A DNA stretch of 57,577 nucleotides from Acidimicrobiia bacterium (GTDB lineage Bacteria; Actinomycetota; Acidimicrobiia; Acidimicrobiales; Poriferisodalaceae). Each line of letters opens with the position of its first letter. The first letter of the stretch is position 1. A program made the translations under genes and the position numbers. This document shows positions 10,893-19,887 of this stretch, one piece after another. The notes under the pieces were generated by a model. It did no database searches. It was not told where the DNA came from and saw only the letters and a program-made list of their open reading frames with translations. Where the stretch lies: NCBI GenBank assembly GCA_022826045.1, contig JAJDVQ010000101.1, forward strand, positions 1 to 57,577, written 5' to 3'.

Positions 10893-11825
10893 ATGGCCGA
10901 CATCGGATCGGGGTCGGCGCCGGGGGCGCCGTACGGGGGGCGCGGCGCACCTGCTCTGTCCGATCGCGCGCTCGGCGTGCCCGCCGCTGCCGTGGCGATG
11001 GTGGGATGGGCGGCCTCGGGCGTGATCGCCAAGGGCATTTCCGAGCTGGGGCCGCTGGCCGTCGTGTTCTGGCGGATGTGGCTCTACACCGGGCTCGTCG
11101 CGCTGTTCCTGTGGGCCAATCGCACCCCGCTGCGGCTGTCGTCGATCAAGATCTCGTTCTGGGGCGGGTTCTCGCTGGCGTTCGACATCATGCTGTTCTT
11201 CGTCGCCTTGCGGATGACCACGGTGGCCAACGCCACCGTGGTTGCGTCGCTGCAGCCGCTGCTGATGCTGTTTCTGGCACCGCGCATCTTCGGCGAGCAG
11301 CCGGGCCGGCGCCATTGGGGACTGGCGCTGGTGGCGATCGGCGGCATCGCGATCGTCGTGTTGGGCTCGTCAGGGTTGACCGAGTGGAGCGTGTTCGGCG
11401 ACCTGCTGGCATTCGGTGCGCTGTTCGCCTGGACGGGCTACTTCGTGTTCTCGAAGCTGAGCACGCAGAAGATCGCAGCAGCGCAGTACACGGGCGGCAG
11501 TGCGCTGGTGTGCTCGCTGGTGGCCACGCCGTTCGCGCTGGCCTCAGGGCAGGTCTTCGACTGGCCGTCGGCGGGCGCGTGGCTGTGGCTGGGAATCATG
11601 GCCATCGGGCCCGGCGTCGCCAGTCACATGCTGATGAATTGGTCGCTGGTGCGCATCCCGTCGTGGCTGGGCTCCACGATGACGCTTGCCATCCCCGTCA
11701 CCAGCACGCTGATGGCCTGGGTGTTCCTGGGCGATCAGGTGTCGCTGTGGCAGTTCGTCGGGATGGCGGTGGTGATGTTCGCGCTCGCAGCCGTGGTGCT
11801 CGACCAGTCCCGCACCAAGCTGTAG
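10893..11825 (+). CDS. EamA/DMT family transporter
   Basis: The 310-residue protein has about ten predicted transmembrane segments arranged as two EamA repeats. The first runs from VPAAAVAMVGWAASGVIA to a helix ending IAIVVLGSSG. The second runs from LLAFGALFAWTGYFVFS to FVGMAVVMFALAAVVL. The short N-terminus is Gly/Pro-rich. GGAG lies about 12 bases before ATG 10893. DMT transporters export or import small metabolites such as amino acids or nucleobases, and nothing here fixes the substrate. It is convergent with the amidase gene, with 28 bases between stops. Confidence 0.9.
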   Translation: MADIGSGSAPGAPYGGRGAPALSDRALGVPAAAVAMVGWAASGVIAKGISELGPLAVVFWRMWLYTGLVALFLWANRTPLRLSSIKISFWGGFSLAFDIMLFFVALRMTTVANATVVASLQPLLMLFLAPRIFGEQPGRRHWGLALVAIGGIAIVVLGSSGLTEWSVFGDLLAFGALFAWTGYFVFSKLSTQKIAAAQYTGGSALVCSLVATPFALASGQVFDWPSAGAWLWLGIMAIGPGVASHMLMNWSLVRIPSWLGSTMTLAIPVTSTLMAWVFLGDQVSLWQFVGMAVVMFALAAVVLDQSRTKL

Positions 11826-11853
11826 TTGCCGGAACGCTGGCTGATGTAGCCGG

Positions 11854-13353
11854 TCAGGCGGCCGCGTACACCGACGGGCGCCGCTGGGCCCATGGAGCTG
11901 CCTGCTCCATCTGCGCGGCGACTCGCAGCAAGATGTCCTCGCGGCCGGGCGCAGCGACGAGCTGGATACCGATTGGCAGGCCTTCGGCGGACATGCCTTC
12001 CGCGGTGCCGAGTGGCACCGAGATGGCGGGCTGGCCGCTGACGTTGAACTGCGGCAGGTACGGCGTCACCTTGGCCAGCCGCTTGGTGAGCGTGCGCTCG
12101 TCGCCCTCGACGAGGTAGCCGACGGGAGGCGGGACGACGCCGAGCGTGGGCGTCAGCAGCAGGTCGAAGCCGTCGCCCTGACCGGGCTCGGCATTCCACC
12201 ACCGCACGATCTGCCGCGTGAACTGGTGCAAGCGCTCACGGCTGGCCAGCAAGTCCGGGCCACTGATCTTGGTGCCGCGCTGGTAGTTGATCCATGCAAC
12301 CGGCTCGACATCTTCTTCGGTCCAGGGTCGGCCGAGTGCCGCCTCGTAGGACCGCAGGGTCGCGGTCGCGCTGGCCCGCATGATCCGGACGTAGTCGTAC
12401 ATGTAGTCATTGCTGGCCATCGGCTCGGGCAGCGCTTGATCGACCCGGTGCCCGAGGCTGTCCAGCAAACCGGCTGCAGCTTCGGCGGCCTGGGTGCACA
12501 GCGGGTCGGTCACTTCGAAGGGGATCGTCGAGCTCACGCCGATGCGCAGCTCGCCAGGGTGCTGGCCGACTTCGGCGACGTAACCGGCCGCGGGCGCGGG
12601 ATGTGCGGGCACGTACGGGTCGCCGGGCTCGGCGCCGGCGAGCACATCGAGCGCCAGCGCCGCATCGCGCACGGTGAGCGCGACGGCGCCGTCAGTGGTT
12701 CCGCCTCCCCAGCCTTCACCCGCCGGTGCGCTGGAGATCCGACCCCGGGAGGGCTTGAGCCCCACGAGGCCGTTGGCACTGGCAGGGATGCGGATCGACC
12801 CGCCGCCATCGCTGGCGTGAGCGATGCGCACGATGCCCGCCGCGACCGCTGCCGCCGCACCGCCGCTGGAGCCGAGCACGGTGTGATCGGTGTTCCACGG
12901 GTTGCGGCAGGGCCCGTACAGCGCCGTCTCCGCTGCGGCGGGGCACTGGCCGCCGCCGAGCTCGGGACTGTGCGAGTGCCCGATGCTGATGGCGCCCGCC
13001 TCGGCCAAGCGTCGAGCGACCGCACCGGTCTCGGAGTAGCGATAGTCGAGCTCGGCCAGCCGGCGGTTGCCCTGGTAGCCGGGTTCGCCCTCGGCCGGGC
13101 AGAACAGGTCTTTCAGCGCAATCGGCACACCAGCCAGCAGCCCGGCGGCGGCACGGTCCGAGGACCCTGCGGTCCGTTGGGATGCTGCGTCCAATTGCGC
13201 GGCTCCATGCCGCGCCTGTTCATACGTCTTCTCGACGATCGCATTGATCGTCGGGTTCACCTGCTCGCAACGGGCGATGGCTTCCTCGACCGTCGTCATT
13301 GCGTCGGTCTCGCCAGCCCGTACCTGCTCAGCCAACGCCGTCGCGTCGTTCAT
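11854..13353 (-). CDS. amidase signature family hydrolase
   Basis: The start is ATG 13353, chosen over GTG 13359 because GAGAGG lies 7 bases before it. The 499-residue protein has the amidase-signature Ser-Ser-Lys triad: Lys81 (GVPIALKDLF), the cis-Ser in GSSGGAAAAVAAG (162-163) and the nucleophile Ser186 (SDGGGSIRIPAS). Length and order match AtzF/GatA-like amidases. There is no GatB or GatC nearby, so a tRNA amidotransferase role is unlikely and hydrolysis of an amide or carbamate is favoured. Confidence 0.9.
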   Translation of the reverse strand: MNDATALAEQVRAGETDAMTTVEEAIARCEQVNPTINAIVEKTYEQARHGAAQLDAASQRTAGSSDRAAAGLLAGVPIALKDLFCPAEGEPGYQGNRRLAELDYRYSETGAVARRLAEAGAISIGHSHSPELGGGQCPAAAETALYGPCRNPWNTDHTVLGSSGGAAAAVAAGIVRIAHASDGGGSIRIPASANGLVGLKPSRGRISSAPAGEGWGGGTTDGAVALTVRDAALALDVLAGAEPGDPYVPAHPAPAAGYVAEVGQHPGELRIGVSSTIPFEVTDPLCTQAAEAAAGLLDSLGHRVDQALPEPMASNDYMYDYVRIMRASATATLRSYEAALGRPWTEEDVEPVAWINYQRGTKISGPDLLASRERLHQFTRQIVRWWNAEPGQGDGFDLLLTPTLGVVPPPVGYLVEGDERTLTKRLAKVTPYLPQFNVSGQPAISVPLGTAEGMSAEGLPIGIQLVAAPGREDILLRVAAQMEQAAPWAQRRPSVYAAA

Positions 13354-13447
13354 CTTCACACCTCTCGTGGACGGGCCCTGCTGCTCTGGGGCCGCGCCGT
13401 CAGCGGTGCAGTCTCGCGCAGCGGCTAGCTCTCATGGCTTAGAGGCC

Positions 13448-13578
13448 GCGCCAATAGGCGGCGCGGATTTCAGTGCATTTCGTGCTTCATGCCGGCATCG
13501 GCTTCAAACCCGCAGGTCAGAGGACCAGAGAGCAAGCTGCTGGATACAGCGTTTCCGCAGGTCAGCGCCTATTGGCGC
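13448..13578. repeat. 13-bp inverted repeat plus 10-bp direct repeat at the island's left edge
   Basis: GCGCCAATAGGCG at 13448-13460 is exactly reverse-complemented at 13566-13578, the second copy inside the last codons of the NACHT gene. CATGGCTTAG occurs directly repeated at 13433-13442 and 13578-13587. The 100 bases between the arms contain no gene. The arrangement is compatible with a long-stem transcription terminator for the NACHT operon, or with the edge of an inserted segment. Confidence 0.55.
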
Positions 13579-16500
13579 ATGGCTTAGTTACATCGAGCAC
13601 GACGACATCAATCTTTCGGCGCTGGTCTGGACTCAGGGTCTCGTTGAGCCTGCAAGCGAGTTCCAAGGGCGTCCTGGGGCGATCGCCATGGACGGGGTGC
13701 CGCGGGTATCCCTCGACATCGGAGCCAAACCAGAGCACCGTGTAGATGCCGTGTCCTCCAGTCTCAGGGTCGGTCGTGTACTTGGCGATGAGCTGGGCGT
13801 GGATTGCGGACCAGAGATCAGGGTGGCTGTTCTTCTTGATCTCAACGGGGACGTTGAAATTCTTCGAAGCGGCACGAATGTCGGCCCGGCGCTCAGCGGC
13901 GTACTGCCCCTCCGGCTGAGCGTCAACTGCGGCGGGCAAGCGGCCGCGTAGAACCCCCAGGAGGGCGTCGCGGCAACTGTCTTCCTGCTTGGGCTGCGTT
14001 GGCGGAGAATTCTGATCGTCTGCCCAGAACTGCCGCCAGAGATCGGCGTTGTCGCCGCGGATGTGCTCGCCGACGTCCCGCAGGTGATCGCACAACAGGG
14101 CGTGCAGATCAGCAGCGTTGACTGGAGGGCCATTGCACAGCAACGCAATGACATCGGAGACGTCCATTTGGTCGTAAGACGCGTCGCTGTGGAGGCGTCG
14201 TTGCTTGTCGCGAGTGAATTCCAGACGCTCGCGCCACGAATCCAAGCGCTCGTCGGCAACGAGGTTGTCCAACGCTGCCCCCGCATCTGCTGTCGGCTGA
14301 CTGCCGAGTTCATCGATCCAGCCCGAAACGAGGCTCGAGACTTCTTCGGCAGGACCGATGCTGACGGCTTCGCCGGGACGCCACCGGTCTCGGGGCGGGA
14401 CAACTCGTCCGACGATCTTGATCCACGCCTCAATATCCGCCGTGTCTTCAGCCGACTCGATGCGGTAGGTCCATCGACGGGCGACGGAACTCAGGAACGG
14501 CGCGAGTTCGGCTTCGCAGGCTGGCTTGGACTGGAGGAACTCATCGAGTGCTCTCAAGGCCTCTCGACCGTGCTTGAGAGCGTCGATCGCCAGCCATCGA
14601 ACGCGTTGCGCGTCGGTCATGCTGGTCGATGCCAGCTTGCGCGCCGTCAGATCCGCCAGCAACTCGGTATCGCCGTGCTGCAGAGCAAGCCCTACGAGGT
14701 AGTCGAAGAGCCGCAGTTGCGCACGCGGCATCCGGACCGACATCGACCGCAACAGCCCCAGGCGGAAGCGGTAGATCTCGGCGTCGAGCCCCTCTGCCTC
14801 CAGCAGCCAGTTCAGCATCGAGAGGTGTGTGTCACCCTTGCGGATCTCTGCGACCGCGCAACGGTGCAGCACGTCAAGCACGAACGCGGGGTCCTCGTTC
14901 AGCCAATCGACGAGCCACGAAGGCTGTTGATCTGTCTTCAAGAGGGCCGTAGCGGCGATCGCAACGGCTTGACGCCGCTGGTCGGCGGACAACCACGACT
15001 GGTCCAATGAACCCTCGGCTTCGCGGATCGCGAGCCCTGCAAGCACGGGGTAGGCGAGCCAGTCGTGTTTCGACTCTGCGGTCAGCTCAGCCGTGCGCTC
15101 CACAGACGGGACGTCGCTGCGAGTAGGCGCGTTTCGCAACGCCTCGATGACCGCCTCCAAGACTTCGGAGTCGTCGCCGACGAGATCTGCAAGACGGTCG
15201 ACTGGCGGCTTGCCATCATCGACCGCCACGAGGCGGCCGAAGTACGCCAACGCCAACGTGTGCAGGTTCGGAGCACTGAAGGAGTTGGAACGAAGCTCCC
15301 CAATTTCTTCACGGAGATGCGAAGACCAATCCCGCTGCCGCTCTTGTCGCTCGCGTTCGAGCCGTGCCTCGGTTTCTGCGAGCTCCCGGCGCCAGCCTGC
15401 ATCGGCGCTGTCGATCTCGGCTGATGTCGCGCTTCTCGACGTCATCTCTTCAAGGAATTCGGTGAGGACGTCGTCGCCGCCGATCTCGGCCCGCAGATCG
15501 TCAATCGACGTACCGAACCGCTCATGCATCTTCGGCAGTCCGTAGTAGGCCTCTCGTACGAAGGCACGAGCCACTTCCGGATCAGCGCGATGCTGCTCCC
15601 GTGCAGCGCTGATGCACCACGAGATGAAGTCCTGCGGATAGTCGGCCAGCAAGAACTCCCTCAGGAAGTGTTTTTCTTCGAGTCGCACATCGACGGCAAC
15701 CGAACGCGCGACCCAGATCTTGCGCAACTGCTGCGTGACCAGTGCGTTGTCAGCGAGCCAAGCCGCAAGCTCCGCTGTCTCGTCCGTGCTCGACTGCCGT
15801 TGCTCGTAATTGGCGACGACCGCGGCAAACCAGCGATAGACCCGTTCGGGCTCGATTTCGCGTCCGACGTGACTCAGCGCTCGGTTGAGCAGCCTCAAAG
15901 GCACCTCATTCGCGAAAGCGCTCGACAGGATCGGCCAGAGTCGTTCGGCTTCCTCGGCGAAGCCGTCAAGCAACTGCGGAAGCTGCTTGATCGGCGTTTC
16001 ATCGCACAAGACCGTTCGCCAGAATTCCCAGCCCGGGCCGCTGACGGAGCCGTGGCGCAACAGAGGCGAGTATGCCCAGATTCCGCTCGGCGCAATCACC
16101 CTCGGGTACAGGATGCGCAGCAATGAGCCGCCGATCCTGCCGTCCGGGTCGGCGAGTCTCCGCCCGACGATCGCGTCGAGAGCGTCAACCAATGTTGCCT
16201 CGGACTCCGAAGGTTCGATTCGTGCGAATGCAAGTAATGCGGCAAGCCGGACATCGGGTTGAGTCGCCATGTCCAGCGCGAGTTGGCTGATGCGTGGGGC
16301 GAGACGGGACGGCTGGCCCAACCAGCCGTTCTCGGCCTCAGACAGAGCCAGGAGCAGGAGTTCCACGATGTGGCTCGGCACAGCGCCGCTCTGTGCGACA
16401 TCGAAGTACTCCCCCAGTGTGTCGGCCATGTCAGGCGTGCACAGGCTTCGGAAGCTCCACCCGATGGCATGGCGATAACGGTGCTCGTCTTTGTCGAACC

Positions 16501-17755
16501 ACATGTGGCCCCACAAGTCCTCAGGCCGGGCGTTCGCGGCGACCGCCTCGAGAAGCGTGCGCCGGTCTTGGACCGGCCAGTCGGCAATGTCGCCATAAAT
16601 GGCGATACCTACCGGATCGCTGGCGACGAGCGTGCGCCGGGCTTCGCCGGACAGGGCGCTCAGCCAGGCGGCAAGACCTCTGAGATCCGTCACGATGCGG
16701 TCGTCGATGCGACTCGTGAGAGCGAGACGCACACGACCGAACGGGACACTCCCGGCGTCGACGAGGTCCGCAATGTGCTTGGCAGCGAGGTACTCCGCTA
16801 TCTGACGGTGTTGCGGCTGATGGCGCCGTTCACCGCTCGGCACGAACAGGCTGGTGGCGAACACATCCCGCAACTCAAGATCAGAACGCTGAGATGCAGC
16901 GACGATGTCCGCGGCAACCTCGGCGGCAGGAATGAACTCGGCGTCGCTGTCAGTTCGCGTCAACGAGTACCCGTCCTTCCCAGACAACAACTGAATCGCG
17001 CAGAGACGACCGGCCGCATCCAATGTCTGCTCGGGCGGGTGAACGAATGCTGAGCGCGGATGCTCCTCATTGAGCTCCTGCGCGAGCGTTCGGCATGAGC
17101 GTTCGAACGCCTCGCGACGTGTCAATGGCCAGTTGCCGTTCTCGACGGTCGTGAGGAGCAACTTCAGGGTCAATGGGTTATCGAGCATCGACCCCAGACC
17201 GAGCGACTCTGCCCTATGGACGAAGTCATCGGGGTCTCCGCTCGGAATCCGCGGTTCCAGGTACTGGCGAACCGCGGATCGGCTCAGCGGATCGAGACTG
17301 AGCGTGGTGACACTGCCCTCAGGTGCGACTTCGGTGAGCGGACGCAGGTCAACGGGGCCGAGCCAATCGGCTGCGCGGCAGGAGATTCGGAACCACGGTC
17401 GCCCCAGGGCATCCAGCCTCGATTGAATCTCGTCGAGCGCAGTCGTGGCGTCGCTACTGCCGGCCCGAGTCTCATCGAGCCCGTCGATGAACAGCACTTT
17501 GCCTTGCCACTCGGGATGGCTGACAATATGAGCCTTGGCGAACTGGCGCGCCGTGATCCGCACGGCACGATCGCCTAGGGCTCGCTCTTCCTGCTCGAAC
17601 TCGATCGTCTTGCCAGCGCCTGGTTCGCCAAGAAGCACGTAGGCCGGCACGTCGCGGTGCGCGCTCAGTGGCTGCGCCTTGACCATGGCGGAACTGCCAT
17701 GGTCGTCCGTCAAAATCTCGGTGCACGTACGGGGAATGAGAATGCTCTCCGTCAT
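13562..17755 (-). CDS. NACHT/STAND NTPase with C-terminal PD-(D/E)XK-like motif, putative defence protein
   Basis: The start is ATG 17755, overlapping the upstream gene's TGA as ATGA; the longer start at 17770 is less likely. The product has 1397 residues. Walker A is GEPGAGKT (43-50), and the NACHT-type Walker B is VLFIDGLDE (87-94). There is no effector domain before the NTPase: Walker A begins at residue 43. The middle, about residues 330-1260, is helical-repeat-like with one long charged coiled-coil stretch (ETEARLERERQERQRDWSSHL). Near the C-terminus, Asp1292, Glu1305 and Lys1307 form a D-x12-E-I-K signature, followed by HAQLIAKYT and GIYTVLWFG, resembling a restriction-endonuclease-like fold. 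STAND proteins sense phage products and activate nuclease or other effectors. Here the effector would be C-terminal, reversed relative to typical Avs proteins. The nuclease assignment rests on motif reading only. Confidence 0.85.
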   Translation of the reverse strand: MTESILIPRTCTEILTDDHGSSAMVKAQPLSAHRDVPAYVLLGEPGAGKTIEFEQEERALGDRAVRITARQFAKAHIVSHPEWQGKVLFIDGLDETRAGSSDATTALDEIQSRLDALGRPWFRISCRAADWLGPVDLRPLTEVAPEGSVTTLSLDPLSRSAVRQYLEPRIPSGDPDDFVHRAESLGLGSMLDNPLTLKLLLTTVENGNWPLTRREAFERSCRTLAQELNEEHPRSAFVHPPEQTLDAAGRLCAIQLLSGKDGYSLTRTDSDAEFIPAAEVAADIVAASQRSDLELRDVFATSLFVPSGERRHQPQHRQIAEYLAAKHIADLVDAGSVPFGRVRLALTSRIDDRIVTDLRGLAAWLSALSGEARRTLVASDPVGIAIYGDIADWPVQDRRTLLEAVAANARPEDLWGHMWFDKDEHRYRHAIGWSFRSLCTPDMADTLGEYFDVAQSGAVPSHIVELLLLALSEAENGWLGQPSRLAPRISQLALDMATQPDVRLAALLAFARIEPSESEATLVDALDAIVGRRLADPDGRIGGSLLRILYPRVIAPSGIWAYSPLLRHGSVSGPGWEFWRTVLCDETPIKQLPQLLDGFAEEAERLWPILSSAFANEVPLRLLNRALSHVGREIEPERVYRWFAAVVANYEQRQSSTDETAELAAWLADNALVTQQLRKIWVARSVAVDVRLEEKHFLREFLLADYPQDFISWCISAAREQHRADPEVARAFVREAYYGLPKMHERFGTSIDDLRAEIGGDDVLTEFLEEMTSRSATSAEIDSADAGWRRELAETEARLERERQERQRDWSSHLREEIGELRSNSFSAPNLHTLALAYFGRLVAVDDGKPPVDRLADLVGDDSEVLEAVIEALRNAPTRSDVPSVERTAELTAESKHDWLAYPVLAGLAIREAEGSLDQSWLSADQRRQAVAIAATALLKTDQQPSWLVDWLNEDPAFVLDVLHRCAVAEIRKGDTHLSMLNWLLEAEGLDAEIYRFRLGLLRSMSVRMPRAQLRLFDYLVGLALQHGDTELLADLTARKLASTSMTDAQRVRWLAIDALKHGREALRALDEFLQSKPACEAELAPFLSSVARRWTYRIESAEDTADIEAWIKIVGRVVPPRDRWRPGEAVSIGPAEEVSSLVSGWIDELGSQPTADAGAALDNLVADERLDSWRERLEFTRDKQRRLHSDASYDQMDVSDVIALLCNGPPVNAADLHALLCDHLRDVGEHIRGDNADLWRQFWADDQNSPPTQPKQEDSCRDALLGVLRGRLPAAVDAQPEGQYAAERRADIRAASKNFNVPVEIKKNSHPDLWSAIHAQLIAKYTTDPETGGHGIYTVLWFGSDVEGYPRHPVHGDRPRTPLELACRLNETLSPDQRRKIDVVVLDVTKPCANRR

Positions 17756-19044
17756 GACGAGTCGAGCCAAGAGTCGGCGGGCACCGAGAGAAACTCGTGC
17801 AATGGCACGTCCGCGTCGCTTACCACGATCGACGGCAAGGCCGAGAACTTGCGCTCGAAGGCTTCCAGACTCGATCGACGCGGCCGACCCCGACCGGACT
17901 TCACCTCGATGCCGCGGGTCCGGTTTCCTCGTCGCAGCACGAAATCGACTTCTGCATCGCCGTCACGCCAATACCGAACCGCCGTCGCGGATGAAGCCGT
18001 ATTGATGAGATGTGAGCCGACGGCACTCTCGACAACATGTCCCCAATAGCTGCGATCGGGTCGTGCGACATCGTAGGTGTCGCCCACTACTGCGGACATC
18101 AAGGCCGTATTGAGAACCATGAGCTTCGGCGACGAAGAACGCCGCTGCAGCGGCTTGTCAGAGTGCTTGAACAGCCCTGTAACGAGGCCTGATCTGCCGA
18201 GGAGTTCCAGATAACGCGCCAGCGTCGATTCGTGGCCCGCATCTTCGAGCTGGCCGCGCATCTTCTTGTAGGAGAGCTCTTGGCCGGAGTACATGCAGCC
18301 GAGCTCAAAGAGCTGCTTCAGCAGCGCTGGCTTGTCGACGCGAGTCATGTCCAGCAGGTCGCGCTCGAGGTGCGGCTCAATGAGAGCGTCGGTCACGTAG
18401 CTCCGCCAGCGCCCGTAGTCGCGCCGCAGATCGGCTGCCCCCGGATAACCGCCGTAGAACACGTACTCATCGCACCCGAGCCCGAACGCGTCGCGCATCT
18501 CCGTAAAGGACCAGTGGGTCACAGGGATGGACTCGAATCGGCCCGCAAGGCTCTCTTTGAGGCCGGCCTGCATCAACAGCGGTGCCGAGCCCAGCACCAC
18601 GACGTGCAGCGGCAGGCCAGCGGCACGGTCGGCATCCCACAGTCCTTTCACCACCTCTGACCAGCGTGGGATTTTCTGCACCTCGTCGAGGACCAGCACA
18701 TGAGTCGCCCCCGAACTGACGACCGCCTGGCGACACTCTTCCCACGTCCGCACCAGCCACTCCGCATCGGGCGACGTCATCCTGCGACGAACGTCTCCCG
18801 CGCTGGCCTCGACGGGAAACGCCGTCGGCCGGTCGGGCTGGTCGACAGCTTCGTAGCGATGCGGATGCTGCACCTGCGCCACGCCCTGGCGCACGATGGT
18901 TGTTTTGCCCGACTGGCGTGGCCCGAAGATCGTCACGATCCGCTCGACTGGCTCCGACAATCGCTCAACCAGCGTGGACACCTGTGACCGCTCGAAACTC
19001 GTCACGACCTCACTGTATCCACGTTTGATTATGTCTTTGCTCAA
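17752..19044 (-). CDS. AAA_14 ATPase with DUF4143 nuclease-like domain (copy 1)
   Basis: This 430-residue protein has Walker A GPRQSGKT (41-48), Walker B VLVLDEVQKIP (D120, E121), the sensor-type VVLGSAPLLM, a middle winged-helix region (residues about 240-300) and a C-terminal DUF4143 domain. In that domain, EVDFVL with IEVKSG (Asp367, Glu380, Lys382) forms a PD-(D/E)XK-like triad. The only in-frame start near the 5' end is TTG 19044, which sits inside a dyad at 19029-19062. Its stop overlaps the NACHT start (ATGA), so the two proteins are made together. Solitary AAA_14/DUF4143 genes are common and functionally unassigned; a fixed partnership with a NACHT-nuclease is the informative point here. 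Confidence 0.9.
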   Translation of the reverse strand: MSKDIIKRGYSEVVTSFERSQVSTLVERLSEPVERIVTIFGPRQSGKTTIVRQGVAQVQHPHRYEAVDQPDRPTAFPVEASAGDVRRRMTSPDAEWLVRTWEECRQAVVSSGATHVLVLDEVQKIPRWSEVVKGLWDADRAAGLPLHVVVLGSAPLLMQAGLKESLAGRFESIPVTHWSFTEMRDAFGLGCDEYVFYGGYPGAADLRRDYGRWRSYVTDALIEPHLERDLLDMTRVDKPALLKQLFELGCMYSGQELSYKKMRGQLEDAGHESTLARYLELLGRSGLVTGLFKHSDKPLQRRSSSPKLMVLNTALMSAVVGDTYDVARPDRSYWGHVVESAVGSHLINTASSATAVRYWRDGDAEVDFVLRRGNRTRGIEVKSGRGRPRRSSLEAFERKFSALPSIVVSDADVPLHEFLSVPADSWLDSS

Positions 19045-19062
19045 TTTTGCGCAAGCACATAA
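19029..19062. promoter_or_regulatory. dyad overlapping the AAA_14 copy 1 start codon
   Basis: TTATGTCTTTGC (19029-19040) and GCAAGCACATAA (19051-19062) are inverted with 10 of 12 positions matching, around a 10-base centre. The TTG start codon (19042-19044, minus strand) lies in the centre. Its position suggests autorepression of the AAA_14-NACHT operon, by inference. Confidence 0.5.
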
Positions 19063-19170
19063 CTGGCACCTTGGAGCCGACAGTCAAGAGGTGCCCAAGA
19101 CTTCTCCACCGCGCGCCTCGCTGTCGCCGGATCCGCAGGTCGGGGACGGACGGTGGACGCCCAGGTCACG

Positions 19171-19584
19171 TCAGTTGGCGGCCTCAGCGGCTGAGTCGAA
19201 CAGCTCCACGTTGCAGCGAATGCCTGGGGCACGGGCGAGGTGAGCGTCGCCGGTGAGCAATGTCGCGCTGGTGAACTCCGCTAGCGCGACATAGGACGCG
19301 TCGTAGGCAGAGAGGTTGTGGCGGAGTTCCCAGCAGCGCTCCAGCAGCAGGCTGTGGTCGACCCGCATGATCTGCAACGCTGCGAGGCTGCGGAGCCCAC
19401 GAAGTACCGCCGCGGCGGATATCTCGCCCCGCCGATTCATGGATCGCAACGCGTGAGCAACCTCGATGTCGATGAGATGGGGGGCCATCGCCCGCTCTTG
19501 CATGAGTCGACGCACCGCAGCTCGACCCGCTTCGTCGGCATCTGCGACAGCGGAAACGGCGACGCTGGCGTCGACGACGATCAT
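19171..19584 (-). CDS. vapC: PIN-domain toxin VapC
   Basis: The 137-residue PIN protein has the conserved acidic residues in MIVVDASVAVSAV (first Asp), IDIEVAHALR (Glu), YDASYVALAE (Asp) and TGDAHLAR (Asp). The start ATG at 19584 overlaps the antitoxin's TGA (ATGA), which rules out the longer in-frame reading. VapC toxins are Mg-dependent ribonucleases, often cutting tRNA. This gene belongs to the accessory island and lies just upstream of the AAA_14-NACHT operon on the same strand. Confidence 0.92.
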   Translation of the reverse strand: MIVVDASVAVSAVADADEAGRAAVRRLMQERAMAPHLIDIEVAHALRSMNRRGEISAAAVLRGLRSLAALQIMRVDHSLLLERCWELRHNLSAYDASYVALAEFTSATLLTGDAHLARAPGIRCNVELFDSAAEAAN

Positions 19585-19823
19585 TCCGCGTCGCGGTGGG
19601 CGCGGATGACCTCGACAATGGTGTCCATGTCCAAGTTGGTCTCGCCGTACACCAACGCTTCCACGCGCTTGCGCGCGAGCAGTTCTTCCATGCTCGCCAG
19701 TTCGGCCTCGCGGCAGACGGCCTCGAGCATGTACTGCTGCAGCGACTGTCCTGCGTCGGCGGCGCGCTGGCACAGCTTCTCGTGAACTTCGTCGGGCACG
19801 TGCCTGACTTGGATGGTTGCCAT
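19581..19823 (-). CDS. vapB: RHH antitoxin, FitA/VapB type
   Basis: The 80-residue protein begins MATIQVRHVPDEVHEKLCQRA, a ribbon-helix-helix DNA-binding start. Its C-terminal acidic tail would wrap the toxin. It is translationally coupled to VapC through ATGA. The region just upstream carries regularly spaced GCGCT/ACGCT boxes that make a good autoregulatory operator. Confidence 0.92.
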   Translation of the reverse strand: MATIQVRHVPDEVHEKLCQRAADAGQSLQQYMLEAVCREAELASMEELLARKRVEALVYGETNLDMDTIVEVIRAHRDAE

Positions 19824-19832
19824 GACGCCATC

Positions 19833-19880
19833 TTAGCGCTGTGAGCGCTGATGTAACGCTAATAGCGCTGTTCTAACGCT
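19833..19880. promoter_or_regulatory. vapBC operator: five RCGCT boxes
   Basis: TTAGCGCT, TGAGCGCT, GTAACGCT, ATAGCGCT and CTAACGCT end at 19840, 19849, 19860, 19869 and 19880. The spacing alternates 9 and 11, giving a 20-bp pair period close to two helical turns. This suits cooperative binding by RHH dimers such as VapB. Confidence 0.65.
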
Positions 19881-19887
19881 ACTTTTC

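Noticed and set aside
11854..13353. GatA subunit of the tRNA amidotransferase
   Set aside because: No gatB/gatC nearby, and the sequence looks like a general amidase.
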